Source: Varanus komodoensis
Taxonomy: Eukaryota > Chordata > Lepidosauria > Squamata > Varanidae
DNA: 64,000 bases
Direction of reading: 5' to 3'
Assembly (NCBI RefSeq): GCF_004798865.1
Contig: NW_025336481.1
Location: 27,804,863-27,868,862, forward strand
The notes below the pieces were generated by a model, which was not told the origin of the DNA, ran no database searches, and saw nothing but the letters and a program-made list of their open reading frames with translations. The translations under genes and the position numbers were made by a program. Below, piece after piece: positions 10,301 to 23,661 of this stretch. Numbering within the stretch: the first letter of the stretch is position 1; every line of letters starts with the position of its first letter.

Positions 10301-13300
10301 CAGGGAAACAAAGAAGTTGCAAGAGGCCAGGTGGGGTTTTGACACTTTACTGATCTTCATTGTTTGGTTTTAAAGTTCAGTACTACAGTCATTTCAGTGG
10401 CACGGAGGCTAAACAGATGGCAAGTTTGAGAAGGCATGACTGGATTTCATAATTGGTGTCACTTACCATTCTCTGGCTATTGTCAATGTTCTCCCAAAGC
10501 ATGGGCCAAGATCCAAATACTGTACGCATATGTAGGAGTTGGAGATGCATTACACAGCCTCCATCACAGAAGCATGAATCATACTAACTGTTTGGCAGAG
10601 GGTGGAGATACAGTGACAAAATCTAGTCCTCCTCCATTTCCTCTCTCAAACATTGATTATAAAGAGTGCAGCTTACTTGACAGTGGTATGTATGCACAGC
10701 TCCAGCTGCTTGATTCAGCAGGACAATCGTGGGAATCTATGGGTATTCCTGGAGGTTATTTAATGGGAAACATGCAAGCCCACCCAGAAGAAACAGGTGA
10801 GAAACATGTGCTGCACAAACATGGGCCACCATGATTTTATTTAATTCTACATGAACAAAATCTGCAGCAAGACATTCCTTTGCAGGAATGCTACAAGGCA
10901 GTAATTACCTCAGCACCTCACTTGTACACTGTGAACGAGATAGCTCCTTTCAAGGGGGACAGCTTTTTTACCTCTAGGTGTAGAACTGCTTCTGGTTTAC
11001 CTTCGCCACAAGCTCCAAGACTTTGGGTGTGCTCCAGACAAATCCCAAGGAGTGATGAGGTATTGTTCACCAACAAGTGGCCATTGTGTGCCTCTATGCA
11101 TCTCCCCATGTCCTGGCTCCAATCAAGAACAAGTGTAAAGCTGTTCTTGTCAAACATATCCACCATATGATAGTCCCAGGAGCGTGATAATTACAACTTT
11201 GACACCAGTTCTAGAACAAGTTCCTTACTCTTCTTCATAAATAATTATAGTAATAGGAATAAGAATTGTTAGGCAGCATATCATGCACACAGAATCATAA
11301 ATATGCTTTTAAATGTATTCATTCAATGGCACTTATTGACAGTAACCTAACTTTGTGATATAACTCAGATCTTGTCTTATAATAGATGGGATTTAAAAGA
11401 AGTAAATTAGGCACAAATGAAATGGTCTGTTTAACAAAACTAGTGGAGCTATGAATGCTAGTTTCTTTTTTTGGGGGGGGGGGCTTTTCCTCACTACTTT
11501 GGTAAAGAAAAGAATGGGTTCTGGGAGGAGGAAGTTAAATGCTCCTCAACCTTTCCACACAATTCCAAACTGCAGGGGAGAATTAAAAAGAAGAAGAAAA
11601 AGAAACAAAACACTCTATTGGAATCTGCCACGCATGGTAGACAGAACATTCAGTTTGAATGTTATATATGCTGTTTCTAGCAAAGCTACTTCAATTTGAA
11701 AGCCACCCTTCTACCGCTATTTTATTGCAAATCCAGCATTTTTTTTAAAGAGCAATACTTTTGCAATGCTCTTAGCAATATTGCAATACTGTCATCACCA
11801 CAGTGGTAAGTGACCTCTCCTTTTCTCTTTCTTGAACCCAATTTAGGGTAGAACTGTGACCCTCTAAAAATGAAAAAAACCATCCCCAGTAGAATGGCAA
11901 TCATGCTTGATGCTTTGTTCCACCTCTCATGTTAAGGTGATTCTGAACTGTCTTCACAGATATTATTAATTACACAGATATTAGGCATTTATGTTCACAC
12001 ATACAATAATTGATGGCACAATTGCATGCATACCCACTTAGAAGTTAATTCTCATTAAGTTCAATTTATATTTTCTTCCAAGGTAGAGTGTATTGGATTA
12101 CATCCTTAAAGTACTACAATTCAGACCCTGACTTTTGATATATTTACTAGTTCGCTAGTTCCATGAACTTCTGTCTGGAGATCAGGAGCACAAATGTAAT
12201 GGCAATGTGATGAGACAATTAGTCCCTATGTAACAGAACAGGGATCCATCCCTGAACTAAGTGGTAGTGTGATAGACTGGGAGATGTTGAAAAAGCAAAG
12301 CTTGCAGTGCATTTAGTAAAAGTTTCTCTTGTTTGGAACTGAATTAACTTTCTCTGGAGCATGATTAATTCCATTACATGCTTTAGATTTATGACATGTA
12401 CAAGCAATTCAACCTCAAGCAACCAATTTATCAACTCATTTGCTCAGTAGTCGCACATTTCATTAATTGCAATTTGCATTTGTTAGTAATGTTTCCATTT
12501 CAAACTAAGGAATCTGATCAGATTAGGTATAAGTGATGCTCAAAACAACATAAGAAAGTTTTTCATAAAACAAAAGCAACAACAATGAAAGGCATAAATC
12601 TGCATCCATAAAAGCACACAACTAGTTTTGCATGTCCAAATTTGCCTTGATCTAGGCTTTCTGTCCAGCAGTGCCATATACCACACCATGGTTCTTGGGT
12701 AGCATAAGCAGTTTATGATTAGGATATGAGGAATACACCACTTTAACACTTTAAACTGAATGAAAGCCCGGTTCATTAGTGCTGATTCCAAATTTTCAAT
12801 AACCCTTGATTAAGGCACCCTCATTGGAGCTCTCTCACTTAGTCTACTTTTTGCCACCATCGTTGCTAGCCAATTTGATATTCAGGTACTTCCCAATGTC
12901 ATAACTATTTGCTTGCTGGATGGCCAGTCACCTTATGAGCAAGGACACAGTGGAATCCTCTGCACCTGCCTTTTCACTACACCTGTATCAGAGCAACAGG
13001 CAGGTGAGGAAGCAGGTTTTTATTGTGAAGAGCAGGAGCCACTTGACAGGGTTCTTACCAATGGGTCCTCACTTGGATGTAGGCCCTCAGCAGGTGACAA
13101 GTCATGTCTGTTCATGATGCAAGTCCTGCAGTTCCTAGACAGCTCAACATTTATTGAAGTTTTCTTTTCTGAGAACTGCTTAATTCCTAGGTGTTGTGCC
13201 TGTACATCCTGTCACAGGCATGCACACAAGAGGCTACATATTTTAGTGAGGCTGGCAGGTCAGATTCTGATGATGAGAGGCATGCGTAGGAGGCTCCCTA

Positions 13301-14999
13301 TCCTGGTGGACTTGGATAGTTAGACATCACCATCACAGTGGTCCAACTGGGCACACAGCCAGAGGAGCAAAAATGTCCCCATTTTCACAGCACCCCTCCC
13401 CTCAGAGACAGATGCAGAAGAGTCCAGAAAGAAAATTTGGGGTAAAGAATGTCACAGAGGATTCAGTATTTCGCTCTGTGTATTTTTCAGAGACTTATGT
13501 GTGTAACAACAAAGATTTTGGGCAAATAAATGCTGGTGAGATTGATGCTGCTGGGAGGGAAAGCATGTCTCATGACACTAGGTATGATATCTCCAGATCT
13601 AAACTAGTAGCTGTATTGGTCAAAGTAACAAAGCTCTATGAGAAAATACTTATACTCTGTAATTTTTATTTCTTTGTTTGTTTATCAGCATTAGTAGTCA
13701 GGATTTTTTTACTGCACTATTCACCTGGAAAGGTCTCCCATAATGGCTTTCAGGTAATAATACCAAGACATTTCCTGCCCTCAGGCTTACAATCAAAATG
13801 ACACAACATGAAAGGAAATGAGAAGTGGGGGAAGAAGGTGGGGGAATAGGCAAACGTAGGTACCAGCTCTCACTTTCCAAATTCTTTAAGCTCCTTTTGG
13901 CAGCTTTTCCTTCTCCAGCTGATGTATGGAGGTTGCATATTCAAAATGATAGCCACACATGCACCGTACAAGAAGAAGAAACAGAAGGAGATGAAAGAAA
14001 GGGCAAAAAAGAGAGAGAAACCAACACTGTTCCTTAATAGAAATTTACTTTTCTCAGTTTGTTTGAGACAGGCAGCCTGACATGACAGCACTTTCTCTGC
14101 CGACTTTACTATCGGAACAAGAATACATGTGTGGTCTGAATACACCAGCTCAAAGGCCTAATGCACGCAAAGATGCTGCAATCAGGTGGCCTTTGAAATT
14201 AGTCATGACACAGAGGCTATTTCATGGCAAACCATCTGGGCATGACGTTCTGCACAGTCGTACGCCACTCTCCACAGATAGAGCAAAGAACTACTGCCAC
14301 ATTAGCACAGCACATTCCAAATGAATAGCTTGTCATATGAAGCAGCTTTATGCCAATTGGCCTGAGCTTTTACAGTCCATCAAACTTTTGCTCATTCTGC
14401 CACTGCTGGTGCCACTACCACCACTGTCTTCTCTTCCTCCTCCTCCTCTACATCTTCTTCTTCATCTTCATCTCAGCATTCTTTCAAAGAATACATAGCT
14501 TTTCTTAGATGACTTCTGTCGGATCTTCACCAAATCTTGATTTAAGAGCTACCCTTAAGCAACCAGTATGGAGATCACAAACATTCTTAAATGGATAATT
14601 GTACCCTCCGTGTCATTAATGACAGGACTATACATACAGTGCTGTTAGGTGTGATCTTATGTGTGTAAAGGTGTTGCAGTTTTGGGTGGATGCCAGTAGG
14701 TACTTCCTGATGGTTAGGACCCCTAGGGTATGGAATGGTACCAAATTATTACTTACATCTCAGTCTTGATCTGCTCATTGTTGAAGGAACATGCAGACAA
14801 ACCATTCTGGTCTCCAAACCCATATTGAGTTTTTCATGGTCTTAATTTCTTCTTGCCTTGCTTTCCTAACAAAACAGACCCCTGATGAGAAGCTCTTCCA
14901 TAGCTATCCCAGCAGGTGATCTGTTTTTCAATCTTATTTGAAAGTCATTGGGTCAGATTTCACTGGTGCATCAAATAGGCCATGCCCCTATCCCATAGC
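7331..14999. other. Long stretch without confident features
   Basis: Mostly single-copy-looking AT-rich DNA. It includes a T7/G11 junction at about 11466-11483 and a GC-richer part at about 12.9-13.4 kb whose 136-codon frame I do not recognise. A short stretch near 13770-13800 ('ctgccctcaggcttacaatc') looks like an old dispersed repeat. The 132-codon frame at 10436-10834 and the 142-codon frame at 13373-13801 show no recognisable domain. A weak exon-like arrangement on the minus strand at 8.03-8.45 kb is treated in the findings. Confidence 0.45.
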
Positions 15000-15044
15000 T
15001 CATAATGCAAAATTACAATTAAAAAGCACAATTAAAATCTGTAA

Positions 15045-15137
15045 AAGTTTGTAAATTAAAAGTCTGTAAACCACCTAGAGAGCCCTCTGGGCTATTGGGG
15101 TGGTATATAAATGCAATCAATCAAACAATCAATAGTC
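15045..15137 (+). mobile_element. LINE 3' tail, 'ccacctagagagccc' type
   Basis: 'gtaaaccacctagagagccc', then 'gggctattggggtggtatat' and 'aaatgcaatcaatcaaacaa', matches the 3' end of an abundant squamate LINE (L2/CR1 lineage) that finishes in an (AATC)/(AAAT)-type repeat. Only the terminal part remains, as expected of severe 5' truncation. Confidence 0.7.
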
Positions 15138-18100
15138 TTGTTGAATGGAATTATCATTTAAATTATATGAATTACCAAAGCATGAAAATAATATCAAGAA
15201 TAGCTTAACAAATAACCAAAAATGCTGGACATAAACATTTCCTCTAATTCCTTTTACAATCACTTCCAGATCTTGCTTATGGCTGGCAGAATTAATCTGG
15301 TCTTTTTTTTTTTCAAAAACCTATCTGAAGTAGTTTGTTATTCAAATATCACATTAATCAGTATTTTTCATGGATCTTTTTTTAAATGACTTGCATTGAA
15401 AGGCCTGATATTTTGAGAAAAGTGTCCATTCCTCTTAAAAAGTTAAATGACTTTACTTTTTAAAAAATGCCAAAAATTTTAATTTCCTCCTAAGCTAAGG
15501 TTGGTTGATTCTTGCCATGATTATATATAAACAAGGTAGAGAAATTACACAGCTCGAAACACTGAACTAATTTGAAAGCTAAATACAATTACACATTGAA
15601 GTGTTTTAAAACTGAAGGCTGTTTAATGTGAACTAAATTAAAAATGCATGATTACCGAAGAATAATTTAACAAAAGCAATATATGTTCACAGCAAAAAAA
15701 AAAAAAAAAAAAAAATGAATAGCATCAATAACATTGCATAAAGCTGGACAGCTTCACTGTCAATATTATGGGACAAAGCATGAAGAAATGGCAGGAGAAA
15801 AAGAATAAATAAATATTGCAATGTGGTCTATAACACTCATGAAAAACCTCACAAGAACAAGAATGTCAAAATGAACAATCCAGTCTAGTGTGGCATTCAT
15901 TTTCAAAGAGTAGATTTGACTTTGGGTTTAGGGTCTCTTTATATAACATATTATCTTGATTGGAATGAAACAGTTTTGTTTTGTTTTGTTTCCCATAGCT
16001 AGCCATGGGAAATGCATTATATTTGGGTTCCCAAATACATACTTCATTTTGTTTGGATTCTGTTAAAAAGTTATGGTACATCAACATAATACTTGATAAT
16101 GTACAACTAGAATACTTTCTTCAGAGTACAATGATGAGTTTCATTGGCTGATGTAATGGAACAGCAGTCTCATGTCTGCTGTTCTTCCCCTGTTAACATG
16201 TTATAAAACAGTCTTGAGGAATGATAATCATACTTGAAGTTTCTCCACCCCTTCCCATTCCACTCCAAGACATGCTACTAGCAGTGGTGGAGAAAAGTAA
16301 AGTCCATGACATGGTGTCAAAGATTTATTTTTTATTTTTATTTTATTTGGGTGAATGGGGAATGAGAACAAGGATGCTTGTAGTTAGAGTCAGCCTAAGT
16401 TAACTCAACTTCACTACTGTCAACATAAATAGTCCAAATTAACCGTGACTTAAATGAATTTCCAGTTATTTGTGTGTGGGGGAGCTACTTTAGTTAGGTT
16501 AGTCTGGCATAGTTGCTGATATTGGTGGGGGTCACATTTTTCCAGTAATGTATACTGGTCCAAAAGCCATAGAATTTGCAAAGGTTGTTCAGGAACAATT
16601 TTCCAGTTACATCTAGTGAACTTTATTTGCCCAATATAAATAAAAGTAGAGGGAGATGCATGAGGGAAGACGCCCCAGCATCTTTGTGATGAAGTGAGGA
16701 TTAAACTGTAAACCCTCACTCCCTCACTCCACATTGTGTAATCATTAATGCACTTACTCTCTTTTTTATTGTAGGCATTTGCAGATCTTGCAAGTGGGCC
16801 CTTGATCTTGCTCACAAGCACATTTTCAACTCAATCTAGTATTACCAAGAAATATCCATTACTTGGAGAAGGCGGACTGCTCTGAAAGTGTTTTCATTGC
16901 CACACAGCAAAGGATGCTCTCTATTCACATAGAGAAGTGCTGTTTATGAGTGGCCCATAGCATCATGACTGTGCCTAAGAAAGCACTTTAAATGTCCATG
17001 TGACTAGTTTAGAAATGCTTCTCCAGTGCAAAATTGTACTCCTCACTTAAAACATTATAGTTGTAAAAGGAACACAAAGGATTAGCATTTGAATCATTAA
17101 GCTATACTCAGAAAACTTCTGGGAAACCCACTAGTTTTAGATAATCTCTATCTCTCCATTCTAGCTGAGTTCTAAACAACAAGGTTGGTTTTATTCAGTC
17201 ATTCACCACCTAAGGTTTTTTTAAATCATTTGTTTTAACTGCAGACAGTCTAATACACTCATAGTCAAGTACAAAGACCCTCTTTGCTTTCCATACCAAA
17301 TCTGGAACATAGATATAGGGGATTTACTTCCTTCTACTTTATTCTTTTGACCATTGTTTCAGAATGAAATTCATATGTAGGCCACTTTCACAGAGCCCCA
17401 ACTATTACTAGTGAAAAATAAACCAGCATATAGTCTGAATGTGCTAGTTTTATTTCTGTGTTACCTATTACATATTACTTATTCCCATCAAATTTGCTGG
17501 ACCACAGTTTGCCAAAGACATAATTTCTGAAGGAAGAGATTACTATAATGTTAAAACTTTATCATAGAAAAGGACCCTAATATTTATTTTACTTAAAACA
17601 AATGACTAATGCACTTGTAAAATGTTAGCTTTAATTCCATGTCTGCATCACTGTAATAATGATTTGTCTCCTTTGGATTCTGCCATTATCCTTTATTGCA
17701 GTTTGAGCTTTTATTCCATTTCCCCATCATTACCTCCAGATTGAGCTGAATCATGTGCATGCAAAGAATTCCAACTGGGCTGCCTGCATTAGACAGGTGT
17801 TTACAATTTAGCCCTATGCGTGCTTATTGTAATGATGTAGAAGAGTACGCTCAGATACTACATGATGCTCAGGTCTCGCTGTGCAAGGAAAAGAAAAAAG
17901 ATACCTATTCTTCCATTGTGGTGGGTTACATCAAGAGACAAGTGATGTTCCATATGATCTGGAGGTCATGCATTTCAACCCCATGCCTAATGAAAGCTCA
18001 TCTGCTAGAGTTACCAACTGTCTGAACTATCCTTCTGGTACTTCAGATATTAATTAAATCCTGATTGTGCCAGCTGGCCCTTGAATGTGAAAGAAACCCT

Positions 18101-18452
18101 TCTCCCATCCCACACACACACTAGCTATCTCACCAAAGTCCACAAAACTCATCAACTCTCTAAACATATTTATCTGTTGCCCCAGAAAAGAGAGAAATGC
18201 TGAGATGGAACATAGGTTAAAAAATGATTTTAGTCTAACTCTAAACATTTCTCATGAATTACGATGAATCTTTTCTAAACCAGCAAGATTCTCACCTTGT
18301 AGGAGTGATTTTTCAATTCAACATCTTGCACTACTGATTCACACACTGGCTTCTGTGGCAAGGTTAGAATACCATGCTAGCCCACACTGAAGCTGGTCCA
18401 ATGGGTTCTTGTTGAACCATAAATTGCTGTTATAAAAGCATGAGTTATTATG
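15138..18452. other. AT-rich non-coding DNA
   Basis: Contains a 22-base A run at 15694-15715 and a (TTTTG)n tract at about 15974-15992. The 123-codon minus frame at 16450-16821 has no domain I recognise. No repeat family recognised. Confidence 0.5.
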
Positions 18453-18640
18453 TTGTCCAAATCCAGTTAAGCTAACAAAACATGAGTTCAATTCACAGTT
18501 CACATCCCAATTGCAAGCCCTGGGTTTTCTTCATGAGTTGTTCATGGTTAACAAGCCATGGTTTCTCAGTGCGGCTAGGTTCGAAGAGCACAATATCCTA
18601 TATTTCAAAAACAACCCACAGTTCAATGGCAGCTTGGCCC
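18453..18640 (+). mobile_element. Miniature DNA-transposon-like repeat, copy A
   Basis: Aligns with the reverse complement of 49396-49592. Shared blocks include 'gtccaaatccagttaagcta' (compare 'ggtctaaatctagctaagag'), 'cacagttca', 'ttcttcatga', 'ggttaacaa' and 'tttcaaaaacaacccacag'. The end of the other copy, with '...aacaaaccatggtgg', resembles the termini of squamate hAT-like miniature elements. No transposase. Right boundary approximate. Confidence 0.6.
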
Positions 18641-20032
18641 ATACTCAGACCTTCAATTGGGTTATTATATTGACTGAATCCAGTGAATGTCTCACTTACA
18701 AGTTCAGGGCCTAAGCTGGCACTGTTACAGATGCAAACATTGTTCACAGTTTGTGTAGTTATTCCTCGTACTAACACTGCCCTTCCACTGGTATTACTGT
18801 TGCTGCAATGGAAAGAAACACAGCAGAAAAAAGAAAAAAGAGGGTGAAAAGGGGGCAAGACAGAAGACATATGGGTTTAAACACACTACATTAAAAGAGG
18901 AATGAGATCTGTAGAGGTAAATGACTATGTGAGAATCTACATATTCAGGATAAGCAGATTAATCAACCTGAGGATACACAAGTGAATGCAGTACTGCTTG
19001 AATGAGCATTATCTCCTACCCAGGCCATACCTTCCCAGACACAGAGGTTGCCCCTTCCTTTAGATAATCTCTGGTTGAATGATCCAGGAGAGCTCCAGAG
19101 GTAATCCATACTCTGCTTATGGACCACAGAGCAGCAAGTCTCAGGAAAGAACTATCACCATAAATGTGCTTCAGATTCAGCAGCTGTCCTCTTACCTTAT
19201 GGATTCTGAACAATGCTTTCAAATATACCAGAGGAACCCATCAACCTGTCTAACAGCAACTAAGACAATTACCAAATTAACCTGCCTAATAAGCAGCCCA
19301 TACTAAGTACCAGTTCAAAGCCATAAGGTACAGCAGGTGAAAGTACTTGTAGACTGAGCCAATTCATCTACAAATGCATCCCAGCTCAAATCTTGCTGGC
19401 TACAGAATCATCACTATTTTACTGCATTCACAAATATTTATACCTTGACTTGTATCTTTGGGTCTTTAAAACTTAACAGCAGTGTTATATACATTCTAAG
19501 TGACTTTTCATCAGTAAATGTTGGATCAATTCCACTCAGCCTAAATGGGTGGAATGTTCTGGATAAATGGAATGTTCTGGATAAATCTGGACTGTTTACA
19601 AGGTTCTATTGTTATTTCAGTGATATATGTATGCAATCAAATCATTCCGATGGGTTCCTCCCTATTAAGTAACTTCATGTAACTAGATTATCATCATCAT
19701 CATCAACATCAACAACAACCATAACATCAACAACAAGAGACCGATGTGCCTGTTCAGGTGTGCTTTTTGGTAATTTGGTCATGTTCTGACTTCATAGATC
19801 ATATTGTTACCCAACACTTCCTATTGAAGGAGTAGGCTTTGAGCTTGTGGCTGAAGGATCTTTCTGATAGTTTACATTGTCAGAATTTATAGAAATAAGT
19901 AAATAAATATCAAAATATTATTTATTTTTCACAAGTGAAAAAGCTAACTGGTAGCCACACAACATAAAGAGATTGGCCTTCTTAAAGAGATGTGTTACAT
20001 CTATTTAAGTAGTTCATGATTGTACTCTCACA
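18641..20032. other. Non-coding DNA with small tandem repeats
   Basis: Contains an exact 18-bp unit 'tggaatgttctggataaa' twice in tandem (19550-19585) and an impure (ATC/AAC)n tract at about 19689-19736. Nothing else recognised. Confidence 0.5.
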
Positions 20033-20292
20033 TGTATCCAGAAAGCCCACAAGAAGGACTTGTGTCACCTAGCAATTGTACAGCATACTTCCTCTGAACA
20101 CTGATATTCTGTACAACCATCATTGCCAGTAGCTATTGAAAGACCCATCAACTATGAATGTGATTTCATCCCCTTTTAAAACTGTTTAAGCTAACAGCCA
20201 GCATCACACATCATGGCAGTGGATTTTATAAACTGTGTTTGGTACAAACAAAATTCCTTCATTTGTTCTGAATCTACTGCCAGTCAACTTCT
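20033..20292 (-). mobile_element. CR1 LINE 3' fragment
   Basis: Read in reverse this is a CR1 3' region. In plus-strand order it shows 'gaaagcccacaagaaggact', 'agtagctattgaaag', 'catccccttttaaaactgtt', 'catggcagtggattttataa' and 'tctgaatctactgccagtca'. The same order appears in the better preserved minus-strand copies at 27.3 kb and 60.3 kb. Well diverged, so probably old. Confidence 0.75.
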
Positions 20293-21680
20293 GTTGTTGT
20301 TGTTATTGATGATAATGTTTATTGTGAGTTTCAAAAACTATAGGCTGGATAAATCATCCCTTTCTGTCTGAGTTGATGAGAAAAGTAAGAGATCCAAACA
20401 CTGGGAACTCTTTTAATACATCAAATTCCCCTTAATAAATAATGTCTCTATAGGCCTTCAGGTTTGAGCACTTCAAATGTGTAACAGTTTTGGAAAGTCA
20501 GGGTTTAAAAGGGGACATTTAGATTCTCTGGTATATCGAAGAGCTTTCACTATTTCAAAAAGAGAAAAAGTTGGTGGCAAATATAAGTCTGAAATTTCTA
20601 TTCATCAATTCTTGTTTTAGTTTTAGTTTCTAGCATTCCCTTCAGATGCAATTGCAAGATGCTAGACTGACTCTTTCACAGCCAAACCAAAAGCTAAACA
20701 AGGTATCTTTCTTTCAATGCTCTGACCATATTTCATCATTTTCTGAAAAAACAAACACACAAACACAAACACCCCAAACAGGAGGCTAGTGAAAACACTT
20801 AAGTTTCAATCCTATGCATGTGTAGATAAAAAAGGTGTTCATCTCCCAGTGTGCCTCAGCTAATGTATGCCTTGTTTTTCTCCATAGGTTTATGCCTGAG
20901 TTTCAAAAGAAAAAGATGAGAAGAAAAAGAAGACATGCAATTGAGAAGACTTGCTTCCTGTAACTCTCAAATTGACATTTTAGCTGTTTATAACAGAAGA
21001 AGGTAGACTAAAGGCAAAACAGATGTATGTCTGCTGCAATCTTCAAGCCACAATAACAACGAGGGATGTGAAGTAGGAGATATTTGCCCCTTAGATAAAA
21101 AACATCTGTCTTAGGGTTGCTGGAAAGGAGCTTGTAACAAGACAGCATGACAACAAGAATAAATGTTTATTATTTATGGCTTCCCAGTATTAAGAAGAGG
21201 AAAGATGACTTTTTCAACTTTTAAGCTGCCTCTTCATGATACTATGCTGAAGCTGAAGTATTTTATAATATTTCTAAAATTTAGAAGGAACCCCTCTTGG
21301 GAATCTCATTCAATTTTGAACAAGCTCAACTTATGTAAGACCAGTTTTTTTAGATTTGTTGAAAATAACAGCCAAATATCGTGTAGAACCAGTGTTTTAA
21401 AAATAGCAGCAGCAGGGCTTATGAGATGGTGAAATGATCTCTTTGTGGTGGTAGTGGTCATAGTTTTTGTAGGTTTGCTTTGTCCAGCCATACTGTTTAC
21501 TGCAGGTTTGTAAGTGTTAAATGACATAAAATGTAAGAGCGAGCTGTGCATAGGGATGATGGAAAAATCCACAATAGATTCAAATTTCAGACTCTATGAA
21601 TCCAGCATGTGAATTCTGCAGCAAAACAGCTCTTTCCAAGTCACCTGTTTCTGCAGTTGTATGGACTGGTTCGGCTCAGC
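20293..21680. other. Non-coding DNA, nothing recognised
   Basis: A short fragment, 'caatcctatgcatgtgtag' at about 20808-20825, matches the edge of an abundant squamate dispersed repeat also seen at 23577 and 30955. No other feature seen. Confidence 0.45.
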
Positions 21681-21732
21681 TCCCTTCCCTTCCCTTCCCT
21701 TCCCTTCCCTTCCCTTCCCTTCCCTTCCCTTC
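21681..21732 (+). repeat. (TCCCT)n microsatellite
   Basis: About ten perfect tandem copies of a pyrimidine-only pentamer, ending in 'tcttaaaa'. It is a pure polypyrimidine/polypurine tract, so strand asymmetry is complete over about 52 bp. Confidence 0.97.
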
Positions 21733-23576
21733 TTAAAAATCATTCAAAGAGTGAAACTATGCTATGAAGTCAAGTCAGATATTACAGCCTACTGCACAAA
21801 ACACTCTTACACAGAAGTTGTTTTGGTGACTTCCATGTGAAATAATGTGAAAGCTTCCCCAATGGATAATTAAAGTTTGAAAAGGTCCCAGCAAACTTCA
21901 TGAGATGGGGTAGTAACTATATGTGGCATTTCCCCTTGAACATTTCTGTGAAAGAATTTCAGTGTAAGAAAATGGTTACTTATTTACTATGCCCTGAATA
22001 GATAGATAATACAGAGTTGCAAACAAAGTGTGTAAAGGGTTTCTAAAGGAAAGTTGGGGAAGCTACAGTTGGGGAAGCTTTAGGTATATGATGTCTTGAC
22101 TCAGTAATCAGTTGGGCTTCCTCCAAGTCTGATCCTGTTATTCTTTGCAGCATGTTTTATGCAAAACAGACTCTTTCTTCCTATAATATGCATGGTCAGG
22201 TAATTCTTTAGCATTACAATGCTAACATTTTCAATGAGTTAACAATGAACTGATGATAAATGGGTTTCTCTCACTCTCTCTCTTTTTCTTTTTCTAGTCT
22301 GTTGCTAATTGGTGCAACAACAGATAGCACATTAATCTTTCAGTTTAATCCCCCAGTGATTTTCATGTTCTCAATTCACAGAATATGTATTCAAAATTGC
22401 AAGTGAATTTGTATTGACATGGTACGCATGAGCTCACTTGTGCTGAAAAAGACAGTTTGCTTGTTGTAAGTGAAGCCATTATTGTGACCTTATTCCTACT
22501 CTGCTTCTCTATAGGGGGAAGTTACAGGATTTGCCTCAACAATGTTCTGCCCAAGAGTGTGCTGCATTACATCTATACAGCTGAGTCACTGACACTTTTT
22601 GATCCTCTGTGATAATGCACAACACAAGAAGTTTAGATGCATGCGTGGCTGCAGAGTACCGATACTCCTAAGCAGAAATATAGTGCAAATCATTGTTGAA
22701 CAGGCTAGAATATTTCTTTAAACTGCTTGGAAAAAGAAATCAAAAGTAAAACCATGGATATAATTTATTGTAAGTATACTTTCCTCTGAGCCGTGCACTA
22801 ATTTATAAGACCCACTGATTGTACAACAGGGCTTTTGCATTCTAAAAATAAATGCAGGCAAGTGTCTGTTTTTTAAAAAGACCTTGAAGGGTTTTATTCT
22901 TAAAAGCAGCAGTGTGTGTGTGTGAGGAATATGTTTAGGGGATGGGGTTTGAGTTCAAGTTAGACTTGGGATTCCCTGGGCTCAGCTCCCTGGCTTCTGG
23001 CCTGCAGTGGCCCAGAGTCTGATTTCTTGGTGAGTACACACAGAGTTCATGAGGTTCTTGCATGCTCTGCAAGCAGTGTCCCTCTTTCATGTCACCTGCA
23101 GCTGCCCAAACAGGTAGTGCAGAAGAGGGATGCCGTGAACAGTCATACAGGTCTGTTGCTGGAAAACCCAGCACAACCAGCAGCTGTGTCCCTCTCCATG
23201 CCATGTGCACCAGCCATCTAGGCTGCTGCAACTGATGTGGAGGGAGGTTGGTCACACAGGGCTCACTCAGAATTGAAGAATGGGGAATGATCGCCTGATG
23301 ATTTTGGGAAGGTCTTCTGCCAATCCCTGCCCAAGAAGCGCTATCTCTGAATATGCAGGCAGTTTCATGCAGATATGAAACACTCTGAATGTGTTAGAGA
23401 GAAGGGGTGAAACTATGTAACTTCATAATTCATTTTATAGCCTTGAAGAAATCACCAGTTAGATACCATTAAGTTCCACTTTGCAGATGATGTATTCTCA
23501 AAAGTCATATGATAAATTTGATATTCAAGTGAGATTTGAACTAAAGACTTTCATTATATCAATTACTTTATTATAG
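21733..23576. other. Non-coding DNA, partly GC-richer
   Basis: Contains a near-tandem 'agttggggaagct' pair at about 22052-22080 and a short (GT)n tract at about 22912-22924. The region 22.93-23.26 kb is GC-richer and open on both strands (106 codons on the minus strand), with no recognisable protein. Confidence 0.45.
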
Positions 23577-23612
23577 TGTAATCCTATCCATGTCTGCTTG
23601 AAAGTAATTCCA
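23577..23612 (-). repeat. Fragment of an abundant squamate dispersed repeat
   Basis: 'gtaatcctatccatgtctgc' followed by 'ttgaaagtaattcc' corresponds to a motif found in very many lizard repeats (consensus as I recall: AATCCTATGCATGTCTACTC, then AGAAGTAAGTCC). The piece at 30955-31026 is in the opposite orientation. Element class not known to me. Confidence 0.5.
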
Positions 23613-23661
23613 ACTAAAGACACTTATGAGTGAATGGCATATGATGTACCCAAGTCTCTAG

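Noticed and set aside
10436-10834. 132-codon frame ending in a PGGYLMG-containing peptide
   Set aside because: Looks protein-like at a glance but matches nothing I know; no usable splice sites that keep the frame.
12913-13801. Consecutive 136- and 142-codon frames in a GC-richer part
   Set aside because: Different frames, no domain, and an old dispersed-repeat stretch within; no evidence of one gene.
15694-15715. 22-base A run as a processed-pseudogene tail
   Set aside because: No gene-like sequence precedes it on either strand, and no flanking duplication was found.
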